From Pseudeuparius sepicola (taxonomy: Eukaryota > Arthropoda > Insecta > Coleoptera > Anthribidae): a stretch of DNA of 64,000 bases. The notes below the pieces were generated by a model. That model saw only the letters and a program-made list of their open reading frames with translations, was not told where the DNA came from and ran no database searches. Made by a program: the position numbers and the translations under genes. Positions 55,027 through 64,000 of this stretch are shown here, piece by piece (position 1 is the first letter of the stretch; every line of letters begins with the position of its first letter). Where the stretch lies: the NCBI GenBank assembly GCA_963920635.1, contig OY987299.1, forward strand, positions 22,274,901-22,338,900, in the 5' to 3' direction.

Positions 55027-56725
55027 AGTAAAAACCACGATACACTTACCCACGGTATGTCACCCACGGTATGTCATTACGCACCTTGTGACGTCAGTTT
55101 CGAATCAGAATTTAAATTGCTCCATAATTATGTTTTGCACAGCAATAGATACTTTTTATGGGTTTTTGCTTATTTTAAACGTTTTCTTTTAAATAAATGT
55201 TGTTAAAAATATGTAGATTATATTACTAGATAAATGAATGAATATTCTGTTGATAAAAAACACATTTAATTTGATAATTATAATTTTACAAATAATTTGT
55301 TTTCTTTCCATTTTAGCTAATCGTACGCATGCGTATATTTTGTTAAATTAACAGGATTTTTCGTTTAAAAGACCATATATTGGTAGACAATAAAAAAATA
55401 TCATATAGGTATCTAAATAATACATTTATTGTAAGTAAGGTACTCCTGAACTAAGTTTTGGCTTCTATCGACACAAACTCTCTGTTCAATTTCCGTACTT
55501 ATTCTTTTATTGTAAATATTATTCATATATTTTCTTTGCATATTTGTTTATTTGGGAACAATTGGGTACCTACTATTAATTTATATTCCGGGTGTTTGGG
55601 CAATAATTATGTTAAATGTGATTCAAGATTTTCTAAAATCCAACCGCAATTTTCCTTTCCTATAAAGGCGTTGCGGCTCCCTTTTTTGTGCGTGCTCCCT
55701 TTTTTTGGACTATATACGTCTCAAGTGAATCGACGAAGACGAAGGACAGTTCGCCCGGTTCCGCCAAGCCGTACAGTTTAATTTTCGACGACTGCACCAA
55801 AAACGCTTTTCCGACGCTTTCACGCACTTTCGGCTGGTGTTTCCTGCTCGTGCCACTACAGGTCTTCAGGGGTACCCCACCTTTGCAGCTTCTAGAAATC
55901 ACGCAGCCTCCTGGACTTCTCAAAGGGTAAGTCGCTACGCCCTTATTTCCGCATCCCGTATTTTCGCTAGACGCTAAGCAACGAATACTTGGGGAATATA
56001 TAACCGTCTCATTAATTATACAGTCCACTTATCTAGCTCATTATCCCATAACACTCTCCATCGAAAAATAGTATTTTACAGATGACTTGTTATAGGCAAA
56101 GATATTGATAACTGAAATTCAAAGCCTTAGCGAAAATATAACTTTTTCCTTCCAATGTTTATGTCGGTTTATGTCAATTAAAGCCTTATTTACCAAATTA
56201 ATGCACACAAGCCTCGACACAAGCACAACCTGCACAACTAATGCTTAGTTTATAGTTACAAACAACAAACAAAACAACATATAATAAATAGTGAGTAAAA
56301 TATGGATCAAATAAATAATGATTCCCTTTAACCATAACATAAGGCTAATTTTTTATTGCACATTCTATTTTATTTGCTGTATAAACCAGGCATAAACTCT
56401 GTTGAGTTTCCTATTTATCTATAATACTTAATTTCCGTTCCCTTACTGTTTCTATTATTATTTGGACATACGCTGACTGCACATCCCGGCATTTTTGGCC
56501 TATTATAAAGCACTGTCGAGCTGGACTGACGATCAGTCAGTTGTTTACACTTTTTTCTTGACACATTAAACTTGTAAACTATAAAAAATCGTAAAACACA
56601 ATCGCAGCCGCCACATTATTTAGAATTCGTGATTCGCAACTGTCATAGATGCGCATAGTTGCCTTATTTTCGGATTCGTTAGTGACATACGACACACCGT
56701 GGGTAAGTGTATCGTGGTAAAAACT
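55027..56725. mobile_element. TIR element carrying an exon-like block
   Basis: CCACGATACACTTACCCACG (55035) is mirrored perfectly for 21 bases by the sequence at 56697-56717, with outer A/T-rich ends GTAAAAA and TAAAAAC. ACCCACGGTATGTC is repeated in tandem inside the left end. The interior is AT-rich except for 55640-55950. No recognisable transposase. It could be a Pack-type element that picked up host sequence. Confidence 0.65.
55668..55926 (+). other. Exon-like block, strand uncertain, product unknown
   Basis: On the plus strand, TTTTCCTTTCCTATAAAG at its left looks like a splice acceptor, and GTAAGT at 55927 is a perfect donor; between them a frame of ~86 codons is open (VSSESTKTKDSSPGSAK...). 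On the minus strand a frame also stays open across 55660-56028 and reads ESVGKAFLVQSSKIKLYGL then PGELSFVFVDSLETYIV. The two frames share their third codon positions, so the GC3 bias supports coding but not which strand. Neither product is recognised. Confidence 0.35.
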
Positions 56726-56775
56726 AGTGACGCCCGCCTTAAAACTATAACACGAATACTTATAGTGAGAAAATA

Positions 56776-58001
56776 TAGTGTGTAAAATTTGTATTCTCCA
56801 TCCGATTTTAGCCGCGTTTTTTTTTTCTAAAAATAGGCCACAAAAAACTCTACGTTGGTGCAAAATTTCAGGTCTTAATGTTAATTTTCAAGGCCTACTA
56901 CAAATTTTTATTCTAGTAAAAAATGACGAAAACCATTTAGCGATTTTTTTATTTAAAATCTGACACAACAGCGTTAATCAGAACAACCTGAAACCCATTT
57001 ATATCAAATTTGAACAAAAAATATACAGGGAGTTCCATTCTGCAGACTGTGAAAGTTGAGCAAAATAGAAATTTTAAACTCATCTGGCGAGTCAAGTGTG
57101 CCATGGAATTACTTCGAAACAGTTGGATGATGAACAGGACCACTCACAGTGTCGATGTGCAAAAATTCAATAAAAAATATACAAGGTGTTCTTCTCTGTA
57201 GCAACTCGAAATGCTTAATTTTTTAAACTTTATATACAGGTCAAAAATCGAGTATATCAAAACCACGCCAGACATTTCAAACGAACTAAGTCTAAAAAAT
57301 ACAGAAGCCTGCCAGTCAGTAAGTCCGTTTAAGTTAAGGTGGCTGGTGTGCCACAACAGGAAACGCCCCGAAAATGTATCATCTTAGACAGTGACTTTAT
57401 TGATAAAGGTCCAACAATTTGAATTGTTTTTATTTGTTGGTTGGATGATGTAAAGAAATAAATTGCTTTTATGTTTATTAATATTTTTCCAATGATTCCT
57501 GAGCACTCCTGACCAGTATAAAGTTTAATAAAAATTCAGCATTTTGACATCGCCCAGAGAAAAAGACCCTGTACATTTTTGTATTGAATCTTTGCACACC
57601 AACACATTGAGTAGTCCTGTTGATCATTCATCTGTTTTGACGGGATTCCATGGCACACTTGACTCTGCAGATGCCTTTAAAATTCCTATTTTGCTAAATT
57701 TTGACACCCTGCAAAATGGAACTCCCTGTATATTTTTTGTTCAAATTTGGTATACGGAGGTTTTAGGTTGTTCTGATTAACGCTGTGGTGTCAGATTTTA
57801 AATAAAAAAATCGCCAAATGGTTTTCGTCATTTTTTTACTAGAAAAAAATTTGTAGTAGGCCTTGAAAATTGACATTAAGACCTGAAATTTTGCACCAGC
57901 GTAGAGTTTTTTGTGGCCTATTTTTAGGAAAAAACGCGGCTAAAATCGGATGGAGAATACAAATTTTACGGGAGTGTTCGCACTTAAGATGAAACACCCT
58001 G
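56776..58001. mobile_element. Long palindrome with CACCCTG right end; left end lost
   Basis: GTAAAATTTGTATTCTCCAT (56780) faces ATGGAGAATACAAATTTTAC (57949); the arms (56776-57190 and 57560-57970) stay paired through GTGTGCCATGGAATTAC against ATTCCATGGCACACTTG. The right end GAAACACCCTG stops at 58001 before TA. About 45 bases of the left terminus are missing where it abuts the 55027 element. An arm fragment recurs at 49460-49900. Confidence 0.8.
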
Positions 58002-59708
58002 TATGTATAAAAACTGAATCCTATACTTATTCCTTTTTCTCTTTCTCTAACTTTAGTCCCTTGGTGCACACTTACTATAGACCTACCTACTATTAAACGT
58101 TAACAATTTACTTCGTTTCGTGTTGTATATGGAAAATTAGTTTAAAGCACGTTTTTGTTTCTGTTTGCTTCTTTTGGCATAATATAGGTAGTCTTGTTGT
58201 ATCATGCAATATCTATGTTTGCTAGATCAACACACCACCCGTAATAGATGCGTTTACATTTAAACAAATAATCCTGTAATTGCTATTATTATCGACCTGC
58301 GCACACAAGAGTATCGAGAACTCTTGAAGAACTTAAAGGCTAACGAGTTGAATTAACTAGTGCCAGTGCTCAATTGGAAAATCGTGCAAATCTAATTGAA
58401 ATAGTTACAGCTTAATCTGTTCAATTACGTGTCTCGATCAGTCATCACTATAGCGCTGTTGCTGTTATTAGAGCACAATCTCTTCCCAGTCACATAAAGG
58501 AAAGGACTGGAATGCGTTTGAAGAAGGCCTACACCTGTAGTTGAATTATTACCCCACCCATGAAAAATATAAAGTAAGATTTTACATCTTTAAATTTACC
58601 ACACAGTGAACAGGTTGAAGTATCCCACGATTTATTTCTTAGTTATATTTTGTCTGTTATATTTTGTCTGTTATTTTCTATACCTATTAACACAAAAAAA
58701 TATTTAAAAAATAGCGGAGGTGCGAGTTCCAGGTAAATAATCCTTGGTATATAGATTTTATTTTTATTTTCACATTTTTGTGTTAGGTACTAAGATTCCG
58801 CACAGTCCCTTTCTCTACCACTATAGAAACTTCCCACATATTGACAAGGAACAATAGATAATATTTCCGCCGGTTTATACTTATTGCTGCAAAACAATCA
58901 TGAATGATTCGGAAAATACAGGGAGAGGTGACGTATGTTGCGATCAGCCGCCAAAGCAACTGGCAATTTAGAGTCCTTTACCTCATGCAAATCTTTACTT
59001 AAACGCATAAGCTTCACTGTGATCATGACTACACGCAATGGTTCTATGCATGATAGCTAATTTGCCCTGTCGGTTTACCTATTACCTACCATGCATGAGT
59101 ACAAAAAAAAAACATTGAAAACATGAAAGAAAACTGAATTGTAAAGAGAGCATTTTAACATACCTATTCATTTTTGATCGTTAAAATTTTTATCGAGTAT
59201 AAACTTATATTGTATAAAAAAAAGGACAGATGCAACATAAACATAAATTTTAAACCAAAAGAAATATAGATCAATGTCACTATGAAAAATAGCACAGCTA
59301 GCGCTCCCTCCATATTCTTTAAAATTGACACCACCATTTTATTTGTGATTCCAGAAACCCAAATGCGCCAAATTTCCTCTAGACTTTGGTATTAGTAGAA
59401 GATACGGTTAATATTCAATTTTAAAAGAAAAATTGAACGGCCCTGTATTTAAGAAAGGCACATGGTTAATGAGAATTTTATACAATTATTTTTTAAAGTT
59501 CTGTAATGTATGCTCAGAAGTTATGCTGGGTTTTTATGGAATATCCTGTGTGACCATTAATACGGCACTTTGATCTCGTAGAATGAAAGGCAGAAGGGAT
59601 CGCTGGACCATAGATGAACTGCGTCTTGCATACTTTTCAACGGGGACGAGAAGCAAGGGGTAACGGCGGCCGGACTGTTTCGACCATATTCGGAGTGACC
59701 CTTCTATA
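58002..59708. other. Non-repetitive DNA
   Basis: 58290-58530 is less AT-biased (GAGTATCGAGAACTCTTG is a small palindrome), as is 59570-59700. No gene or paired ends. Possibly ancestral intergenic DNA. Confidence 0.35.
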
Positions 59709-60375
59709 CAGGGTGATTTATTCATGAATACGATAATTTTAACCATGTCATTAGTGAGGTACATATACAGGGTGAGTCGAAGTTAAACCGCCATACTCAA
59801 AATTTGAGTAGTATTTTTAAAAATAAATGAGGTTCTTCATATAACATTTTGTCCAAAAACGCTTCGTTTTCGACATACAGGGCGTCAAAGTTTTCTTTTA
59901 AAAACAGAAAAAATTATAATTTTCGGTTCCATTTATGCTATCGAGTTGAAAATTGGTACTTTTATGTTTTCTGGGACGGCGATTATGAATTTTCTATCAA
60001 CTTTCTTCTAGCCGCTAGAGGGCGTTGGCTACGTCGTTACTTTGGAACAAAAGTGTTTTAAACTTTTTTGTCGTTGAAAAATCTGCATTTTAGACAGCGG
60101 AATATGAAATTACATTCGATTTTGAACAAAAAATGTCTCTTGTAAAAATACGAAAACCTTAACCGTTTTCATGAAAAAATTAAAATTTCGTAGTAGGCTG
60201 AGAAATGGGATTTATTCATTTGGAATTCTTTATTTACAGTAGGTATTGTCCTAAATCAACAATTTTTGTGAAATTAGTAACCCACAATTGTTTTCAAGGC
60301 CTACTAAACGTTGAAGCGCTTTTTCTCTGTTTTTGCTAATAAAGTTGTCTTGGTTAAAGTTCTTTTTATTACTAA

Positions 60376-60540
60376 AATTCGATAGACTTTGGAGATTTAA
60401 GACAAAAGTTTTAAAAACAACGCGCCTGTCGCATCCGCAGCTATTATTACTGTCAAATGTTTAAACTCAAACTCGGGTTTCTGAGTGGCGCCGTCTCTGT
60501 GAGTAATATTGTAGCGATAACTAGCAAAACTTACCTACAG
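60376..60540. repeat. Companion repeat of the hairpin family, copy 1
   Basis: TTGGAGATTTAAGACAAAAG and CATCCGCAGCTATTATTACT recur at 63646-63795 in the same orientation. Each copy lies just left of a hairpin-repeat copy, although those two are in opposite orientation. Confidence 0.7.
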
Positions 60541-60584
60541 ATGGCACCACGTACTTGTGCTTGTTTACAAAAAAATGTTTTTTT

Positions 60585-61798
60585 TTTTTAAATCGGCAGT
60601 AAATTGTCCCAAAATCGTCATTAAAAGCACAGAAATCGTACAATAATGGGCTACATTATTGTACGATTTTTTCAATAAGTAGGCCTTGGCGAGATGTAAA
60701 CATCTCGTCAGACGCGGAGAAATCGCCCGTCAAAAGTGACCAAATATTCAAAACCCGGCCGATAAAGGCCCGTTTAACTTTTCGTACACATTGCGAAATT
60801 GTTTCCTATAGAAGCGCAATCCTTCAGTATACATATTTTAGTAAGTTTGAATATCAATAGATTTGTTGTGAAGGCTGCACAAGAAGCAGCAGTTTGGTTT
60901 TTCTGTACGAAGATGCCGTGTCTTGTCTTACTTGACCTATAGTCTATCCAAGTAACAGAGGCAGTAGATCAAAACATTGGCCACCACGTGACTTATTCCC
61001 TTATTGGTCTGGCCGTCATAAAATGTCAAGTGTTTACGCGGCGAGCAGAATGCAGGGCCGGCTCTTCTCTCAGTCAAATTTCCTGCATATTTTAGATCGG
61101 ATCGCGAGCAGTATATTCTGTAAATTTATTGTGCTACTTAATTTAAGGAAATTTATAACGATCCACGAAAGTATAAGAATCGATGGCTTTATCCCGAACC
61201 GCGGCGCTGGGACGGTGATGTTTGGGTTCGGAGGCACGTCCGGAGGATAAACATGGGGACGCATGTACCTACCCACCAGCCATGTTTTAAGATCATTCTG
61301 ATATTAGATTTTGGTTGAATTAGTTCTTCAATAAAACGTCTATCGTGTATTTGGAAAATCCAATTCAGATTTAGTTTTATTTCTAACAAAAGGTAAAAAC
61401 ACAATTTTTAGAACTTCTAAAAGAATTAGTTCAGAATTACAAGCCACTGGGAATCTCATATTAGTCAGACTCTGGTAATCGAAAGGCAATGCGGTCATGT
61501 GACTTTGTTTATATATACTGCCGCTGTAACTTGGATAGACTTTAGGTAGAGCGATCTTCAAAGTCAAGCAACGCCGCGCGTAGTCGGTTCATGGACGGGT
61601 GATCCCTTATTATTATTTTTTTGCCTAATAAAACATTTTTTTCCGATTTCAAAAAAAATATAATATGTACCTTGGCACTGAAGTTCAACTTTTTATGACT
61701 CATGTGGTTTATTTGCCTCGGCCATAGGCCTCGGCAACTAAATTCCACATGAGTCATAAAAAGTTGAACTTCAGTGCCTTGGTACATAAATAACTATT
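60585..61798 (-). mobile_element. Conserved-hairpin repeat, copy 3, split by an insertion
   Basis: The reverse complement of 33832-34445 is present in two parts, 60585-60939 and 61543-61798, with both hairpins (60636-60672 and 61667-61785). The large hairpin has GGCCTATGGCCGAGG at its apex rather than GGCCTCTGGCC, changed within the loop, while the stem is kept. Non-coding. Confidence 0.8.
60940..61542. mobile_element. TIR element (GTCTATCCAAGTAACAG), 603 bp, TA target
   Basis: GTCTATCCAAGTAACAG and CTGTAACTTGGATAGAC are its terminal repeats. Comparing with copies 1 and 2 of the hairpin repeat gives the empty site (GACCTAGGTAGAG in copy 1 orientation), so the target duplication is TA. No transposase; the frame at 61023-61250 has no recognised motif. 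A CACGTG lies at 60986-60991. Confidence 0.82.
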
Positions 61799-61977
61799 AA
61801 ATGTTTTTTTATTGCGGTTTGAAATATGGTAGAAGCTCTGGCAGACATCAGCTGTACAGTGTACAGTGGCTTTGTATAAAGCCACTGTAGAACAAATAAC
61901 CAAACCATAAATCGCCGCGACGGTCAGATGTGGACGCGCTCGGATGACAGAACAAAGCATAACCCATCAGTGGCGTA

Positions 61978-62090
61978 TCCAGGATTAACATGTGGGGGGG
62001 GGGGGGCAATCAGTTATAAAGAACAAACTCTGTCGATAATTTTTATGGATAAAAACAGAACAAAAACACATTTTCTAAAATAAATAAATG
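61978..62090 (+). mobile_element. Truncated hAT terminus, family E
   Basis: CAGTGGCGTATCCAGGATT followed by a G run (61994-62006) is a typical hAT left end. No matching right end is found before 62374, so only the terminus survives. Confidence 0.5.
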
Positions 62091-62378
62091 CAGGGTGTCT
62101 GGAAATAAATGCACAAACTTGAAAAATTAAAAAGAAAAATTGAAAATATGACGACAAGTTCATATGAACATGGGTCCGCAGCAAGCGTGGTCCGATGCCT
62201 TGGAAGCAAGTCAGTGGCAGTCAAAAATAGGGGGCCAAATAGGTAGAAATGCGGTTTAGAAAAAAATATATCCGCCTTTAAAAAAAGTTGGATTTTTCTA
62301 ATTGCGATTTCACGTTCAGGTTATTTTTCTCTACCCACGGTTAAAATTAATGTAGTTATGAATAAATCACCCTGTATA

Positions 62379-63645
62379 TAATCTTCGGTGGTTTGAACAC
62401 TTGTTTCAAAAACAGGTAGGCCAACAAACATTCGTTACATCCATAAAAAATGAAGTAGGTATATGACGGTGGTTCAAATATTGGGTATAGTCGCCCATGT
62501 TTGCTGACATTTATCCTTCTTTATATTCGGATCCCGATGATCGGATTACGAGCCGGCCCGTCGGAAACGCAAACACCGTCGGCATCGGCAAAGGACAAAA
62601 AAATATAAATATTTGTCATGATGTCACGAATCGGCGATTTGCGTAAAATTGATTAAAATTCCGAGGCGGCCGGCGCGTCGCGTCCATTGTCCCGGTCGGA
62701 ATAAATAAGTGTCATTGTATGTATTTAATTTGTGACACTTCAAACTCGAAATTGCTTGAGTCAACACGACTATTTATAAGGCCATAAAATATATTTTGTG
62801 CTTTTGTGGGGTTCCGCTGCTTAAAGCATATTATGCTCCAAGCGGGAGGCATGTACTTTTCAGGCCGGACAATGAAGGCCCCGCAGGCCCGGCGTGTTTG
62901 ATATACGCCGCGTCCAGGGCCGGCCTCGCACTATTTCGACGCTTAATTAACTGTTAATAATAGAGTGTGTATTTACAGGCCAGGTACAAAGCCGAAGATT
63001 AATAGGAGTGACTTTCAGATCACACAGTCGGAAATAATTTGATTTATTTCGAATTGGCTGTGTGTTTTTTAATGAAAGCGGCCTTTTGTACGGCCGAGCG
63101 CCATTCTCGGACTTTTGTCCGCCCCGAATGCGCTGTTTGTACATTTCCAAACGTTTCTTTCTTTGTTGGCGGCGGCGACGCGCCAAACAATCGCCCGGGC
63201 TTCTTTATCGGCGATTACACGCTCCGTTTCGTTGGAATTCGGCAGAACGCCGCTCGCTCTTCGTCTTGGCTGGGCTGGACCGACGGTCGCCTTGAGAAAG
63301 CGCCGAATTCGCGGGCAACACGGCCATTATGTCAGAAAATCGTTTTGAATGCCTCCAATTCACAAGGCCAAAGATACAGTTACAAGAATGTATACCGTCA
63401 AACAGTTATCAATTATTCCTGACGATACAAAGCGTCGTTTTTTGTAGGTTAATACAATATGCTAATAGTAATTCCATATGGCAACTTGACTCGCCATTAC
63501 ACTTTTCACAGACGAGCTCTAACAATTCAAGAGTACACCGGGCAATTTTTTCCACCACAATCACAAGCACGAGACGCACTCAGTGTCAACTGTCAACAAA
63601 CAGTGATTGGAAAATACTGAAACAGTTTCCAAAATTCGCTAGAAT
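62379..63645. promoter_or_regulatory. Non-repetitive island, GC-rich in parts
   Basis: 62520-63320 is GC-richer and matches nothing else in the window. TATTTATAAGGCCATAAAA (62771-62789) contains TTTATAA and TTTATGG-type Hox/Cdx sites; AATTAACTGTTAATAAT (62945-62961) is a homeodomain/HNF1-like palindrome. Frames on both strands are open around 62950-63420 but overlap and lack motifs. A distal enhancer or an unseen exon are both possible. Confidence 0.3.
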
Positions 63646-63795
63646 TTTGGAGATTTAAGACAAAAGTTTTAAAAACAACGCGCCCCTCGCATCCGCAGCT
63701 ATTATTACTGTCAAATGTGAAACTCAAACCAAACTTGCCAAATGAAGCTACGCCGGTTTCTGGGTGGCGTCGTCTCTATGAGTAATATTGTACCG
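63646..63795. repeat. Companion repeat, copy 2
   Basis: Matches 60376-60540 through GCGTCGTCTCTATGAGTAAT, ending just before hairpin-repeat copy 4. Confidence 0.7.
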
Positions 63796-63800
63796 CAATA

Positions 63801-64000
63801 CAAAATAGTTATTTATGTGCCAAGGCACTGAAGTTCAACTTTTTATGACTCATGTGGAATTTAGTTGCCGAAGCCTCCGGCCGAGGCAAATAAACCACAT
63901 GAGTCATAAAAAGAACTTCAGTGCCGAGATACATTTTTTTTTTGAAATCGGAAAAAAATGTTTTATTAGGCGAAAATAATAATAAGGGATCACCCTTCCA
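63801..64000 (+). mobile_element. Conserved-hairpin repeat, copy 4 (cut by window end)
   Basis: Starts CAAAATAGTTATTTATGTGC; the hairpin runs 63817-63932 with apex GAAGCCTCCGGCCGAG; continues to GGGATCACCCTTCCA at the last base. Remainder beyond the window. Confidence 0.8.

Larger units (their letters stand above)
59709..62374. mobile_element. CAGGGTGATTTATTC-ended element hosting other insertions
   Basis: CAGGGTGATTTATTCATGAA at 59709 faces TTATGAATAAATCACCCTG at 62374, with TATA outside both (59705-59708 and 62375-62378). The arms are ~38 bases. The interior holds another left end, CAGGGTGAGTCGAAG (59768), the minus-strand hairpin repeat, a 603-bp TIR element, a truncated hAT terminus and CAGGGTGTCTGG (62091). 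Confidence 0.7.

Noticed and set aside
62947..63422. Open frames on both strands in the 63-kb island
   Set aside because: Overlapping frames, no ATG/splice context with support and no recognised domain.

Overview
The window looks like AT-rich nuclear DNA from an insect. It holds one clear host gene. The rest is mostly transposable elements, many inserted into one another, with a few GC-richer, non-repetitive islands between them. Insect origin is inferred from the forkhead protein, which fits the arthropod FoxB (Drosophila fd96Ca/fd96Cb) group, and from insect-type transposon remnants (hAT dimerisation regions, a DUF4817-like helix-turn-helix, a non-LTR C-terminus). I cannot resolve the order. 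There are no prokaryotic operons, CRISPR arrays or rRNA genes.

Layout. 1-5 kb: two copies of a foldback plus flank, duplicated about 4.4 kb apart, on either side of a 2.9-kb palindromic element. One arm of that element contains a promoter-like stretch and an orphan first exon. 5.3-7.5 kb: the single-exon FoxB gene, with a TATA box, an initiator, CCAAT boxes and a possible poly(A) signal. 7.9-18.4 kb: foldback and MITE-type elements, including a hAT element inside a foldback and a conserved-hairpin repeat inside another. 18.5-35.8 kb: islands of non-repetitive DNA (possible regulatory DNA) alternating with hAT elements, MITEs and palindromes. 35.8-39.4 kb: a hAT element that has taken at least four later insertions. 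39.4-50 kb: two long elements with short terminal repeats and arrays of short subterminal motifs, one carrying a non-LTR fragment, plus a multi-copy foldback complex. 50-62.4 kb: a run of elements ending in TACAGGGTG, and a terminal-inverted-repeat element carrying an exon-like block. 62.4-64 kb: a GC-richer island, then a fourth copy of the conserved-hairpin repeat, cut by the window end.

Best-supported new points. (1) More than ten sequence-unrelated palindromic elements share the terminus CAGGGTG/CACCCTG next to TA or TATA, which suggests one transposase moves them all. (2) The two copies of one hAT family act as empty and filled sites, fixing the order of insertions. (3) A hAT family present twice has a heat-shock-like promoter ahead of an internally deleted transposase. 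(4) Two elements appear to carry exon-like, possibly captured sequence. (5) A 116-bp near-perfect hairpin is conserved in four copies of one repeat. No intact transposase or reverse transcriptase is visible, so all the mobile DNA here looks non-autonomous or dead.
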